A stretch of DNA of 64,000 bases, from NCBI GenBank assembly GCA_933207985.1, contig OW240916.1, positions 79,920,710 to 79,984,709 on the forward strand, given 5' to 3'. Position 1 is the first letter of the stretch. Each line of letters opens with the position of its first letter. A program made the translations under genes and the position numbers. This DNA is from Pelobates cultripes (Eukaryota; Chordata; Amphibia; Anura; Pelobatidae). Below the pieces are notes generated by a model. The model did no database searches. It saw only the letters and a program-made list of their open reading frames with translations, and had not been told where the DNA came from. Below are positions 21,950 through 33,680 of this stretch, in pieces.

Positions 21950-22530
21950 AGAAAGACTGGATAAACCCTATTTTAAAAACCCTAGGTTGTCTACTTTTCC
22001 AAATGGCATACAATGATGGGGGTAATTTCCATTCCTGGGCTGCCATATGATTTCAAAGACACATAACCATCTGGCAAAATTCAATGTGTAAAAACTAGAA
22101 AGGGAAAATCCATATATTTGACCCTGTAACTTTCAAAAACACTATAAAACCTGTATATGGGGGGTACCGTTGTACTCATGAGACATCAATGAACTCAAAT
22201 ATGTGTATTTTATTGCAGTATAAGCTAACAGTATTATGACATTCACAGGTAAAATAAAACTCATAACTAAGAAAATTTAATTTCTAAAAATGTTTGTGCT
22301 TTTTTAGTTTTTAGTCTATAAAATTATGTTTCATATATAAATATTTGATGCAAAATGAAAACCCTCTTTCACCTGAACAAAATGATATATAATAAGTGTG
22401 TGTGCATTTAATATGAAAAAGGTGAATTACGGTTGAATAGTAATATAGACATATAGTCAAATTCTAGGGTTTGTTTCGATTTTGTTTTCATCAGAACATG
22501 TACAATTGCCTCCATCCTTAAAGGGTTAAA
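21950..22530 (-). mobile_element. Dispersed MITE-like repeat, TTAA-type end
   Basis: On the minus strand it begins near 22,530 with TTAACCCTTTAAGGATGGAG and runs through GACTATATGTCTATATTACT to GGAAAAGTAGACAACCTAGG. The start resembles TTAA-targeting MITEs. Part of it matches 20466-20740. No coding capacity. Confidence 0.55.
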
Positions 22531-22689
22531 TATACATATATCTAACCTATATTCAATCGTGTTAGTTTCAGACGGTAAAGGTATTCTTACAGAATCCACA
22601 CCCAACGAATGCTGCCAGTTTAGTCAGTTTTTAACTGTTAGAAATAGCGATGGGAAGAGTAAGTGGTGTAATCAACAGTGGAATTTCAG

Positions 22690-22830
22690 TCAATGCAAGG
22701 CATGCCTAAAGAAGCACATGTGAAGAGATTAATTCCCCTATTATCAACAGATATAATTAAAATGGCTACCAAAAACAAATGCAAGCCGTGCCCCAAAATC
22801 ACAGAATTTCCAGATCCAAGACCAGGAAAG
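22690..22830 (+). CDS. Candidate host exon (47 codons, phase 0-0)
   Basis: I do not recognise the product. The 141-nt open segment is preceded by an acceptor-like GAATTTCAG (ends 22689) and followed by a strong donor AAAG/GTATGC (22831). It is a whole number of codons in phase 0 at both ends: SMQGMPKEAHVKRLIPLL..., KNKCKPCPKITEFPDPRPGK. The composition (Lys/Pro-rich, two cysteines as CKPC) differs from the transposon frames around it, and I see no repeat match. Against it: the polypyrimidine tract is poor and no partner exon is identified in the window. Either an internal exon of a gene whose other exons lie elsewhere, or chance. Confidence 0.3.
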
Positions 22831-24369
22831 GTATGCTCTTTTATGCAAGAAAGTGCTTTGTGTATACAGCTTATGTTCCGGGTGAATTTGAAGTACAACA
22901 ATGTAAAAGTTAAACTCAAGAATTGTTATTAGCTTAAAAATAAAAAACTAGGAAAACTGAAAAATAAATCATATTCAAAAATGTTCTTAAATGCAAAAAT
23001 TGAATGAGAATTGCTAGTGTCCTATCAGGCATTGCTTCAGTAGTTCCACAAGTTCTTAGCATTATGGTAGGAAGTGATGCACTGTGCTACTCTTACAAAC
23101 AGCAGGACAAAATAAATAATGACAAAACTATAGACAACTCCATTTTATAGATGGAACTTGGACAATTGCTAGATTACGAAACCTTCTCATTGGTTGCGTC
23201 CTGCCAACTGATGGTGATCTCCTGATAAATATCGCTCCTAATTTAGTTTAAATATTGTTATTTTGTGCATTTGTGTAAGTTGATACGTTTTTAACTTCAG
23301 TTCTTTTGTACATACCCTTTTGCCGGTCTCATTATTATGCAGTTTTATGGGGGTTCAAAACTGTGTGAGGAATCAACGGCGGTGCACTGTTATTTCCACC
23401 TCCAAATATATTAGCCAAATATATTTACATTTGGATTTTGTGTATATTGTGGTCAACTCTAAATTGAAACAAATATACAGCCATCTTTTTACTTATTTCT
23501 CACTGCAACATATCAGTTAATATATGATAGCACATTGATAGCGAAGTCTCTTAGTCGTAGTCTTGCTCCAGAATTCAAGTATTGTTTCTTTCCAAAATCG
23601 AATACATGTTTCTGTCCTCTAGATGGCTCTGTGTACCCTTCTACAAGGTTATATTCAGAAACCTGTGGCAAGATGCTATAGGGATTATTTAGCAATGAAT
23701 GTGTTAATGAAACCAAGAAATATCCTACTTGGAACATATTGGAAGATAAGTGAATAAAGTATACACATAAACCTGTTTTTATTTTAATGTTTTTATTTTT
23801 TCAGGCGGGGGGAGGAGTTAATCGGATGGTAAGATTTAAGGGTATGTGGATGCTTTCATTTTACATCACAATAATGCCTCAAGCTGGAATTAATAAAATG
23901 CATGTAAATGTATGGAATTCCAGTATAACGAAGACACAGATCTTGATAATTACATGCACACGCATATAGGGATTTATGTGCACACGCAATAGACATATAT
24001 TGTATCAGAATTTTTTTTTACAACTATATAAAACACGTGATGAAACAATGAACAGAATTTTAGATTTAGACTTTTATGAAAACGATAAGGAAACAAAAAA
24101 ATCTATACTGAAAATACTACATGGAGAATGCTTTAAAGCAACATTTACAAATAACCAATATTGACTTATCACTGCACAAGATCACAAAATGTAAACCATT
24201 TAAGTTATATTTATTAACGTAAACTCAGTTTTATATTAACCAATATAGATAGTGCAGAGCTGATAGAAATATTATTTATATATCTATAAATCTGAGAGAC
24301 TCAAAGATTGTTTGCTCACCAGATGAAAGTTAGAAGCCTTCGGAGAAGCAAGTATACAAGCTAAATTAA

Positions 24370-24680
24370 GTGTGTTTGATGCAGGCTGGTAATAAGTACT
24401 ACAACTCTGGGCTTCCAGAACATGCTTGTTACCACCACCAAATGCAAAAACAAAAAACAGAATGGCAAGAGCTGGCCTCTTACACCTCCTTTCATAACAG
24501 GGACAGAGTATGGCTTCACAAGCACAAAAAAATTATTCAACAGTCACAATTAAACACAAACTGCCCAACGCTCTCCAAACTCAGCAACCAGCGAAACAGA
24601 CTGTTTCAAGCCCCCCTCAGTGTGAATTGATTCTACTATGGGCCTCTTTTACTCAGCATCTGAAAAGAGGGGGGTGTTTT
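24370..24680 (+). pseudogene. Ty3/gypsy integrase C-terminal relic (copy 1)
   Basis: NKYYNSGLPEHACYHH, SFHNRDRVWLHKHKK, then CPTLSKLSNQRNRLFQAP resemble the end of a gypsy-type integrase (GDxVWLxNP...KLxxxWxGPYxV..I.D.VYRIQ..HxDRL). The frame stops at 24,630, and downstream pieces are frameshifted. No LTRs or other pol domains are near. The call is based on motif order only. Confidence 0.4.
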
Positions 24681-27600
24681 GAGAATGATGAGGAACAAAA
24701 AGATGTGTTGTTTGTCTTAACCTTAGATCATTCGTGGTTGATATACTTGCATATCAAGAAGTAAACGCCTAAAGTGCCATCAATTTGGCATCAGGTGTTC
24801 TCCTGATTTTTAACCAAAACAGCATGGCTAGTTGTACTCCCCCACATTGCCTGGTAGATGGTCCAGTCCACAATTTATTCCAAGGAAGACTGACAGTTTT
24901 TGGGTCATGAAGCAGCTGTTGAAGTCAAGCGGCTCCCACCCTCCTCTGGAATAAGAAATGAATCCATTTTAAAGTAAATAACTAGAGCTTTGAGTTTACA
25001 TGGAGAAGAGAAATGTATTCTTTCAAAATAGAAACAAACAGCAAACTTAACCCAGAACGTTTCATAAACCAGCAGATTTCATCACATATTAAATATTTTG
25101 TCTAATAAATTTGTGGTTTTATATCTCCCTGTTGTTTCCTGCTACACAACGACTGACACACAATAGTACTGTTATTTTTTTTCTTTTCTACAGCCCCTTT
25201 CGTATATCTTGTGTTATGCTTAGGCTGTCTCAAAAAATAGAGTGACATCTTGTTTACTATAAATTATGAAAAAATAAGCAACTTATGCATTATGAATTCT
25301 TATTAAATATGTTTATTTATCAAATATTGTAACAAGAAATATAAATGTGACCTGTTTATATAAAAAAATAATGTTGGTTCTTCCGAACCAGTTCTGCATT
25401 TTTATTTTTTGAGGTCGGCAGAAATTAGTTAATGGCATTGTTCGGCTTTGATGAATTCCGATATTGAAAAAAATTCGGGTAGACTATTAGGACAATCAGA
25501 ACAGCTGAATAAATGCCAATGACATACAAAAACAGCTACAATATTGCCTGGCTTAATGGCTACTCAATATCAGATATTTTTGCAATGCCAAAATTAGAAG
25601 ATTATATCCAGATTAAAAAAAATAGGAAGTGAGAGAACTTACTTTTAGAATAATTGTAATTGTTTTCTTTTTGCTATCCTGTATTAATTAAAAATGGGGA
25701 GCAGGAGTAATTTTAAGTTGAAAAAGGGGTATTTATCAAAAAATGAAAGGAAAGAGTAAATTGGCATTTGACCCACCCCTTCCACCTTGACATGAACAAA
25801 GCTCTCCCACATATTCAGTTTCAGTCACTGTCCTTCAGCTTGGTTTTTAAAAAAAAAACCACAAAAAAAAAAACCAGTGCCCTATCACCATTACTCTACT
25901 TCATCTGCGAAGGGAGCAGGCACCGCAAGGCTCAGGCGAGGCAAATCCACTACAAGTAAAATTTTACTTTCGTCTCCTTCACAAACATCCATGGCTTAAA
26001 TGGACACGCTAAACATCAAAACAACTTTAGATCAAGTTAGTGGTTTTAGCATATACAATCTGCCCCTGAAGTCTCACAGCTCACTTATTTGTCATTTAGG
26101 TGTTAAATAAATTGTATTTCTGTTTATGCAGCCCACCTCCCTTGTTTGTGACTCACACAGCCTACATGAAGAATGTGTTTCATTTTCAACCACAGTGTGC
26201 TTATATTAGATTTTTTTTTTTTGCTCATCCCCTGCTTTGTTAATTGAACTTGAATCACACATAGGAGACCTCTGCAGGCTGTTAACAGAGCAGGAGATAT
26301 GAAAATTCTAAATTAAACAGAATGTGCAATAAAGGAAGTTTAAAATGTAGTTTCTTTACAGGAAGTCTGTAGGGACATGTGTAGGCCACATGCAGGGAAG
26401 ATGTGATTAAGACTGCATAAACAAAGTGATTTAACTCCTAAATGGCAGATAATTGAGCAGCTAGATTTCATAGGTGTGAGCTAGACACAAATCCACTCCA
26501 TTAAAAATAAAATAAAATAGTGATGGGCAATTCAAGACCCATTCAACCCTTCCACCCTGGGAAGACAAACTTTCCCCCATAGTCTGTAGGGTCAGTGACC
26601 ATCCTTCAGTGTGGGAAAAAAAACAGTGATCTATTATCTTCTCCCAGCTGCATCTGCAAAGTGAGCAGGTACCACAAAATTTAGTTAAGCAGGGCAAAAC
26701 CACTCCAATGAAAGGCACTGAAAAAGAGGGAGCAGCAGGAGTAATTTTATATTTTTCAATGCTGTTGGTGTCCTATTATTGTCCAATCCTCATTCCTCTG
26801 TGAGGAGTCAAAGGAGTGTTGGGAAAAAAGCCTATGAATTGCAAAATTCTTTCTACCATACCTGAGGTGGAGTTCCATCATGTGCTGACATCCTTTAATA
26901 TATGTTTTGTGGGAATCCCTCTTTTCTCTTGTTCCTGCCTCAATAGGTAGCTTTACTGCAGTGGAAATGCCCAGCAATTCTCCTGCAACACTCGAGTATG
27001 GTTTCAATAACCACACCCAGGCATAGTGGACTGCCAGCACTGTGCAGTCAAGGAAAGAAAACCATGCAGGCAATAGGAGCACTCCAAAAATCCGAACAGA
27101 TGAGTACATTTGTTAGCCTTCTGTTTTGACAAGGCCCTGGAATGAATTCCAACAAAATGTTCAGAAGTGGGCTGGTGGACACTTCCTTTGGATGATGAGT
27201 AGCCCAACTGTCCCTGTCCAACCTGTCTTTGTCAACAATTGTACTTTCATCAACATGGACATTGCTCTGGCTAAGGGTGGCAGAAGGGGAACAGATATGG
27301 CTGCTGCTGTTGTTCCCCCCTTTTTTTTAAACTAGCTGTCATTGTAACCTTATGCTTGTGTTGAGATATTGGTTGCTGCTTGGTGAATCTTATACTATTG
27401 AAACACTATTGTGTTTGACTACACTGTACACAGTGCACTGCTTTGCGCAGTGCTTTGACAACTGCCCAGAACAAAGTTAAAGAAATAAAAAAGTCTTTAC
27501 AAACTCATAATTAATCTTTAATGATACTGTATACTGCCTGCATTCCTAATATTACCACTAGTGCATCCAAACACTGAATATATTACTAAAGTAAGAAACT

Positions 27601-28495
27601 TGCAATTTCCAAAGCACAAGCAGTGACACAGAAGCATACTGAGAAGCAAATAATCCTCCTCTTACTAGAAGTAAAATAAAATATAAATCATAAATCAGTA
27701 AAACAATTCAAAATCTGTGAATTAAATTGGGTGTAAGTGGGACTCGCATTAGCAGCTAGGCAAGAAGAACTTTTTATTTATATTTCATTTATTTGTCTTA
27801 TATTTCTTTAAGTATCTGGGTGAAGATGGGTCCAAGTATCTTCGACTGTCTCTGTTGACTGCTGGCAATTTCATTAACATCCCCACTGCCCTAGTTAGGA
27901 TGATGGTAGTAGCAGTGAAGGTAGTGTTGGTGGTTCATGGTGACTACATAGCAGAATCAGATAGAGCACACATGGACGAACCTTCAGCCCTAGTACTTTC
28001 TTGTTCTGCTTCTTCCAACAGTAATACAAACGTATGGAATCTTTTCAGATGTTGCTTCATATGGCACTAGTGAGACGACCCTTAATTTTTCCCCTACTCA
28101 CATCGTTAATGCACAATTTGTATTTTGCCTTCTTTTGGGGCACTCAATGTAAGTGATCAATATTTTTGCTTTGTTAATGCAATACATTAGTTGCCACCTT
28201 TTTGCCTTGTGTCTGCTGACAATGTAAAGGGATTTGCGCTGGTAGAAGTTGAACCTGTCACAACATTAGCCTGTACACTAGAACTTGATCGATTATTGCT
28301 AAGGGAAATGTTGATAGGCCAGGTGATTAGGTACAGGTGATTTTGATGGTGGTGGTATTGGTCAAGTAACTCCTAGGCCAGTGTTGAGGGAAACAGAATC
28401 CTCAGCATTAGATTCAGCCCCACTAACACCACCAACCATCTACAGTAGTAATATTTACTTGGTACTCTACGACATAAATCTCCAAGTCTAATACT
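24681..28495. other. Non-coding interval within copy 1
   Basis: Two diverged copies of one repeat of about 250 bp occur at 25,680-25,960 and 26,490-26,760. Both have GGAGCAGxAGGAGTAATTTTA, CACCxTxGxxxxAxAAAxCT and a CTTCATCTGCGAAGGGAGCAGG-like block, in opposite order around the poly-A segments. Short open frames on both strands (for example 26,756-27,109 minus and 27,855-28,070 plus) show no domain that I can name; 27,850-28,080 might be an hAT-type transposase remnant, but the evidence is too thin. Confidence 0.4.
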
Positions 28496-28890
28496 ACATA
28501 GTAACATTGGTACATAGTTACTTAAGCTGAAAAAAGACCAAATTCCATCAAGTTCAACCCTGATGCCCATTCTTTTATTCTGTTTAACCCACAAGAAGGC
28601 AAAAACAAATGGTAGCCATTTCCAATCATGCCACAATAATAATACAACCTTCTTGACTCCATAACAGAAGTCAGATTTTTCCTTGGATAAGAAATCTGTT
28701 TACACTCATATCAAATATATCCAAATTATCTGTAGAATCTGATAACACAAATGCTTTAGGTGAACAATTTCACATCTTCATTGTTCTAACTGAAGAACCC
28801 TTTCCTTTGCTGTATGTGAATGTAACACCTTTCTTCCAGTCTCAAAGGGTGACCTCATGTCTGTTGAATATTGTTTCTAATGAACAAGTT
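28496..28890 (-). pseudogene. CR1/L2-like LINE 3' part, interrupted (copy 1)
   Basis: Minus-strand LINE 3' end starting in ACATAGTTACTTAAGCTGAA at about 28,513 and running to 28,890. Its continuation lies at 32,862-33,065 (AATTGCACCGCATATTCAAG, then TGCAATATCC, TTTAGAACxGG), the C-terminal [20 protein letters not shown] part. About 3970 bp of younger elements split it. Confidence 0.75.
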
Positions 28891-29135
28891 AGCACATACA
28901 GACACATCTCTCTTACCAACCGTGTTCTGTTCTTACGACTCGGTTGTAAAACTAATTGGTCGGTAAGTGAGAATGCGCTACAGAGCATGCTCACCAGTGC
29001 AGGTCTATGTTCAGGGAAATTTCCCCAAAATTTCCCTGAATATAGACAAGCGCAGCAGAGCAGGAAATCCCTCAAATCTATATTCGGGGAACATAACACA
29101 GTAGGGTATTATAATACAATTGCACATTGTTGAAT
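28891..29135. mobile_element. Palindrome-rich element, left part (copy 1)
   Basis: CTTACGACTCGGTTGTAAAA, GGTCGGTAAGTGAG, then imperfect palindromes such as CTATGTTCAGGGAAATTTCC...GGAAATTT. The matching right part is at 32,575-32,861 (GTCGTAAAACAGGTAAGTCG, AAAGTGAGGACCCCCTG). The element lies inside the CR1/L2 LINE and is itself split by an L1. Confidence 0.65.
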
Positions 29136-29895
29136 ACCATTCATACCTCTGTTCGTCTAATGTGGCTGTGTGAGCGACCTTTATTCTGAGGTTCTGGCGT
29201 ACCGGGTATGGTTCTAGAGTGCAAGGTGCCCACAGCTTAGCTTGTTTCTGTTTAGAGGAGGTATTACTATGGCGTGGATGTCCTTTAGGGGAATAGACCT
29301 AGAGGGGTGGAAGGGTAGCAAGGGAAGGGTGGGGGGGTATTAGTCCTGCCTGGTTGCGCTTGATTCGGTTTTTGTGGATTCTCCTTTAGTCCTATTTTTA
29401 GATAGTCTACGTAGGGGTGGTTGGCCCCTCGGCTAGGGGGTTTGGGTTAGGAAATCCCTGGGGGGGTGTCTCCAAAACTCAATCCAGAGCTCCCATGTTT
29501 TAAGGTATTTGTACCATCTCCCTAATACTGACCAGTGTATTTCTTCCATTTCTCTCGCCCATTCAACCCGCTGTATCCATTGTTCCCTAGATGGCACGCT
29601 GGGTTGTCGCCAGTGCATTGGCACGAGTGCGTTGGCTTCCCCAAGTAGTATTTGTTGGAGTTGCTGTTTGTGTGGCTCCTTGAAGGAGCGGGGCCAGCCC
29701 AGTAATACCTGAGATGGGGTCAAACGGGTTCGCAGTGCGAGAATCTCCGCTACATCATCCAATATGTGCTGCCAGTATGTTTTTATGCCCGGGCAACTCC
29801 ACCAGATGTGTTCCATGTCTCCCTGACCCTAAGAACATCTCCAGCATGTGTCACTGATGGAGGGCCAGAATGTGTGGAGTATAGCTGGAGTTCTG

Positions 29896-30190
29896 TTGTC
29901 AGCGTTTAGCTTAAAATTTGATAGGGCCCCAAAGATTCCAATCTCTGTTTGTATTTGTTAGAGGGTTTTGATTGGATCAGTGATCGTGAAGAGGACATCG
30001 TCCGCAAATGCAGATTCCTTCGTCTCCCCCCCAGAATACCGGTAACCCCGTATGTTGATGTTATTCCTGATAGCCGTCAGGAAGGGTTCCATAGCCAGGA
30101 CAAATAGGAGGGGAGAGAGGGGGCACCCTTGACATGTACCATTGTTTATCTGAAAGGGTGTGGATAAATGGCCGTTGACCCTGACATTGG
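29896..30190 (-). repeat. 295-bp duplicated RT segment inside the L1, displaced copy
   Basis: By eye identical to 31323-31617. It encodes [20 protein letters not shown] through the FADD box to FKLNAD. It has been inserted into the L1 C-terminal region between FYKRVTRP and RTPAILHTFW, the two sides of which join naturally without it. Confidence 0.9.
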
Positions 30191-31322
30191 GTCTAGTGAC
30201 TCTTTTGTAAAAGGTCTCTCTATGGGCCACACTAATAGGGGGTTTAATCCCTGTTTCCATAATGTCTGTCCAGTCCTTGTCTGACATGTGTATATGGAGG
30301 TCTCTCATCCATTTCCGTTGAAATGGAGGTGGTTTATGCTCATCTTCAGCTATCTGAAGAATGCGGTATATTTTTGATAGGGGGCGTTTTGGGTCGCTCT
30401 CTGGGTCACATAGGTTTTCAAAGGGAGTAATACCCCTTGGACACCAAAAGGGGATGACCGACCTGTTTATAAAGTTCTTAAGTTGTGTTCTGCCCATAAT
30501 GTCGAGGAGTGTGTCCTGTCTATTTCGTCTGGGAAGAGCCTTTAATGTGGGTGGGTCCCCGGCTATTAGTACCTCAGTGATATCTGGGTTTTTTGACCCT
30601 GTAAGCCTTACAAGGATGGGGCTCCCCTGTCCTTTCTGGAAGTCTAGGTTGTCTGCTAGGGGGAAAAACCTTGAGAGTCCCAGGAATAGTCCCCATGCGT
30701 CTTTGTATCATCTCCATGTTGTGAGGACATTGTGTGTGAGTGGGTGATGCGTTGGGGAGAGTTCATTGAGTTGACAAATTTGCCATGGTAGTGTATGGAG
30801 AGGAGCCCGCACAAAGCTCTGTTCCAATATATACCATGATTTTTTTTCCTGCTTGTATTTGTCCATTCTTTTATGCGGGTGAGTAATACCGCTACAGAAT
30901 ATTTGTATAGGTGGGGAAGACCCAGACCTCCTCTGCCTATGGTGGATGTCAGTGTGGAGTAGGCTATTCTAGCTGGTTTGTTGCCCCAGGTGTAGTTTAT
31001 AAATAAGGTCCGCATTTGTCTGAAAAAGTCCCCCGGGAGGGAAATTGGCAATGCCTGGAACAGGTAAAGTATTCTCGGTAGGACCATCATTTTTAAGATA
31101 TTGATCCGACCCATTAGGGAGAAGTGGTGAAGATCCCACTTGTGGAGGTCCTGTTTAATGCTGCTTATAAGGGGAGGGTAGTTGAGTTTGTATAGGCCTT
31201 TGGGCGATGTGGTTAGTCTGACTCCTAGGTAGGGAAGTCCAGTCCGTGTCCAAGGGAAGGTGTGCGTGCGTTGTGTTCGTGCTTGTAGGGTAGGGGGCAC
31301 TGAAATCCCCAGGATTTCGCAC

Positions 31323-31617
31323 TTGTCAGCGTTTAGCTTAAAATTTGATAGGGCCCCAAAGATTCCAATCTCTGTTTGTATTTGTTAGAGGGTTTTGATT
31401 GGATCAGTGATCGTGAAGAGGACATCGTCCGCAAATGCAGATTCCTTCGTCTCCCCCCCAGAATACCGGTAACCCCGTATGTTGATGTTATTCCTGATAG
31501 CCGTCAGGAAGGGTTCCATAGCCAGGACAAATAGGAGGGGAGAGAGGGGGCACCCTTGACATGTACCATTGTTTATCTGAAAGGGTGTGGATAAATGGCC
31601 GTTGACCCTGACATTGG
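31323..31617 (-). repeat. 295-bp RT segment, original position
   Basis: In its proper place in the RT palm: preceded by IQTLYRGPSA and followed by KCEILGISVPPTL. It carries the same in-frame TAA (after DPIKTL) as the displaced copy. Confidence 0.9.
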
Positions 31618-32574
31618 CGGATGGTCCCCTGTATAAGGTTTGTATCCAATTCCTTAGTCTTGGACCGGTCCCCAGGACCTCCAGGACCGTGAAGAGATAG
31701 GACCAATCCACCCTGTTGAAGGCCTTTTTGGCGTCTATTGCCATAAGCAGTGTTGGTGTGCCCATTACTGTTGCCCCATGTATGACGTTTAGGATTTTTG
31801 TGGTGTTGTCCCTGGCTTCACGTCCAGGCACAAAGCCGGCCTGATCAGGGTGGATTAGCCCGGTAATAAGGGTTTAAGCCGGTTGGCGATCATTTTCGCC
31901 ATTAATTTTAGATCCAGGTTTATAAGTGAGATGGGTCTGTAGCTACCACACTTTGTGGGATCTTTGCCGGGCTTGGGGATAATAGTGATCAATGCGCGTA
32001 GCATCGGAGGTGGTAGTGGGCGGTCCTGGGTCAGGTCATTTAGCGTCTTAAGAAAGTGAGGGATTAGCTCCTGTGCAAGTGTTTGGTAGTATCTCGCAGT
32101 CAATCCATCCGGGCCTGGGCACTTGCCTTTTGGTAGAGTCTTAATAGCTAATGATAGTTCCGCTGGGGAGAATGGCTCATCAGGTATGAGTGCTGTGTCT
32201 TTGGGGATGGTATGTGGAAGGTTTGAGGTGATATATTCCCTCAGTTGTTGGGTTGTTTACTTGGTGGGTCTAGATTGTTGAGGCCATTGTAAAATGTGCT
32301 AAATGCTGATGTCGTCTGTAGTATTGCATTGTTTCCCTGTTTTGTCTGTTATTTTGTCGATAAAGGACCTCTGGTGTTTAGTTTTTAGGGTTCGGGCCAG
32401 TAGTTTCCCGCTTTTATTACCCTGGGTATAAAAGGAGCCCCTAGTCAGCTGGACCGATCTGTGTGCCTTTAGGGCTAGTAGTGATCGCAGTTCTATTCGG
32501 AGGACCGTGTGTTTCTGGAAATTTTCGGTTGTAGGATCCTGTTTGTGTTGGGATTCAGCGTAGAGTATGGCTGG

Positions 32575-32861
32575 TGCGTTTTTCTATGTTCTGGGAAATT
32601 TCCCAGAACATAGATTAGAGGGATTCCCTGCTCTGGTGCGCTTATTTATGTTCAGGGAAATTTACCCGAACATAGACATACACACCAGAGTAGGGAATCC
32701 CTCTAATCTATGTTCATGGAAAATTTCCCGAACATAGACCAGCTTTCTAAAATAGGGAATCCCTTGAATCCCCATGCTAGAGAGTTGGTCCTAAGTGTGA
32801 GCTGTCGTAAAACAGGTAAGTCGTAAAGTGAGGACCCCCTGTAGTATTTTGTACTGACAGT
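32575..32861. mobile_element. Palindrome-rich element, right part (copy 1)
   Basis: Contains a perfect 32-nt palindrome at 32,583-32,614 (TCTATGTTCTGGGAAA and its reverse complement). Two imperfect relatives follow at about 32,645-32,672 (ATGTTCAGGGAAATTTACCC) and 32,707-32,738. The intervening GATTAGAGGGATTCCCTGC and GGGAATCCCTCTAATC are also inverse copies, so the whole 32,583-32,738 stretch is a palindrome of palindromes. Confidence 0.8.
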
Positions 32862-33065
32862 GTATGTATTTGCATAGAGCAATCATATCCTCTTTGAGGA
32901 GCCCTTATTCTAAAGAAAACAAATTCTGTTTGTCTAGCCTTTCCTCATAACTAATGTTTTCCATCTATCATACTAGCTTTGTAGCTTGCCTCTGCAATCT
33001 TTCTAGTTCTGCAATATCCTTCTTTAAAACTGGTGCCCAAAATTGCACCGCATATTCAAGGTGGA
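32862..33065 (-). pseudogene. CR1/L2-like LINE, 5' continuation of the split copy
   Basis: Continues 28,496-28,890 across the nested insertions. The minus strand reads [20 protein letters not shown] in broken frame, homologous to LEYCTQYWRPYLQKDIDTLE at 21,402-21,896. Confidence 0.75.
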
Positions 33066-33680
33066 GTCTGCAACGAAAATATACCCCAACACGCAGGATT
33101 TAAGCTAAACAAATGTCAGCACAGAGGGAAGGTACGTCTACCGGACCTTAGAGTGGCCGGACTCGACGTAAAGGAAAGAGATACAGAGTCAGGAGCGATC
33201 CGAGGTCAAGGGCACAAAGAGACAGCGTAAACTTGGACTAGCCGGGGTCTGGTACACAGAAAACAACAAGCCGGCAAACAGAACAGATAAGGATAAAGAG
33301 ATAACATAGTCAGAAACAAAGCCAAGGTCAAGTACGAAGGAACACAACTGAACACAACAAGCGCTAAAGGGAACTGAAACAGAAACCACAATAGGGCAAG
33401 GAACTAAGGGAAAAAGGTGAGTATATATACCTAAACATCTAATTTGATTGGTCCCTGTCACATCCATGCCCCCAAAAGGTAAGTGTATGGGGAGTGTGGC
33501 ATGACAGGGACCAATGGGATGCCTTTTCCAATTTAGGCTCCCACTGTCCCTTTAAGAGCGCGCCCGAGACCCGTGGCACGCTCTTAGAGTTAGGCGGGAC
33601 ACGTGTCCGCTTCTCGCGGTCACTGCCCGCCTTCCTGTTACAGCCGTCGGATGAGCCCGGGCTTCCCGGGCTTACTCAGA
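33066..33680. repeat. Unclassified dispersed repeat (copy 1)
   Basis: Shares CGGACCTTAxAxTGGCCGGAC, GGTCAAG and a purine-rich body with 63,590-63,960. The second half (33,440-33,680) is GC-richer, with GGTCCCTGTCA...TGACAGGGACC inverted words and AAGAGCGCGCCCGAGACCCG. No protein domain. Possibly an LTR or a non-autonomous DNA element; I cannot decide. Confidence 0.5.

Larger units (their letters stand above)
29136..32574 (-). pseudogene. L1-like LINE ORF2, 5'-truncated, with internal segment duplication (copy 1)
   Basis: On the minus strand, in order: ALKAHRSVQLTRGSFYTQGN, PKGKCPGPDGLTARYYQ and IIPKPGKDPTKCGSYRPISL (32,103-31,855); [38 protein letters not shown] and the catalytic SAFADDVLF (31,831-31,385); a TAA stop; then TGLPYLGVRLT, LPRILYLFQALPISLPGDFF and WGNKPARIAYSTL (31,300-30,656). 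The pre-knuckle part follows, ending FYKRVTRP (30,497-30,191), then a second copy of the RT core segment, then TPAILHTFWPSISDTCWRCS, a stop, and GDMEHIWWSCPGIKTYWQ (29,816-29,433). The endonuclease domain is missing. Apart from few stops it is well preserved, so this is a fairly young L1-group copy. Confidence 0.85.

Noticed and set aside
26756..27109. 117-codon minus-strand frame (151 codons in copy 2) as a host membrane protein
   Set aside because: A 4-bp indel between the copies changes its start, there is no clear domain, and an overlapping plus-strand frame is equally open.
27855..28080. Possible hAT transposase N-terminus (VWNLFRCCFIWH)
   Set aside because: One short BED-finger-like word without the Cys/His pattern or any downstream domain is not enough.
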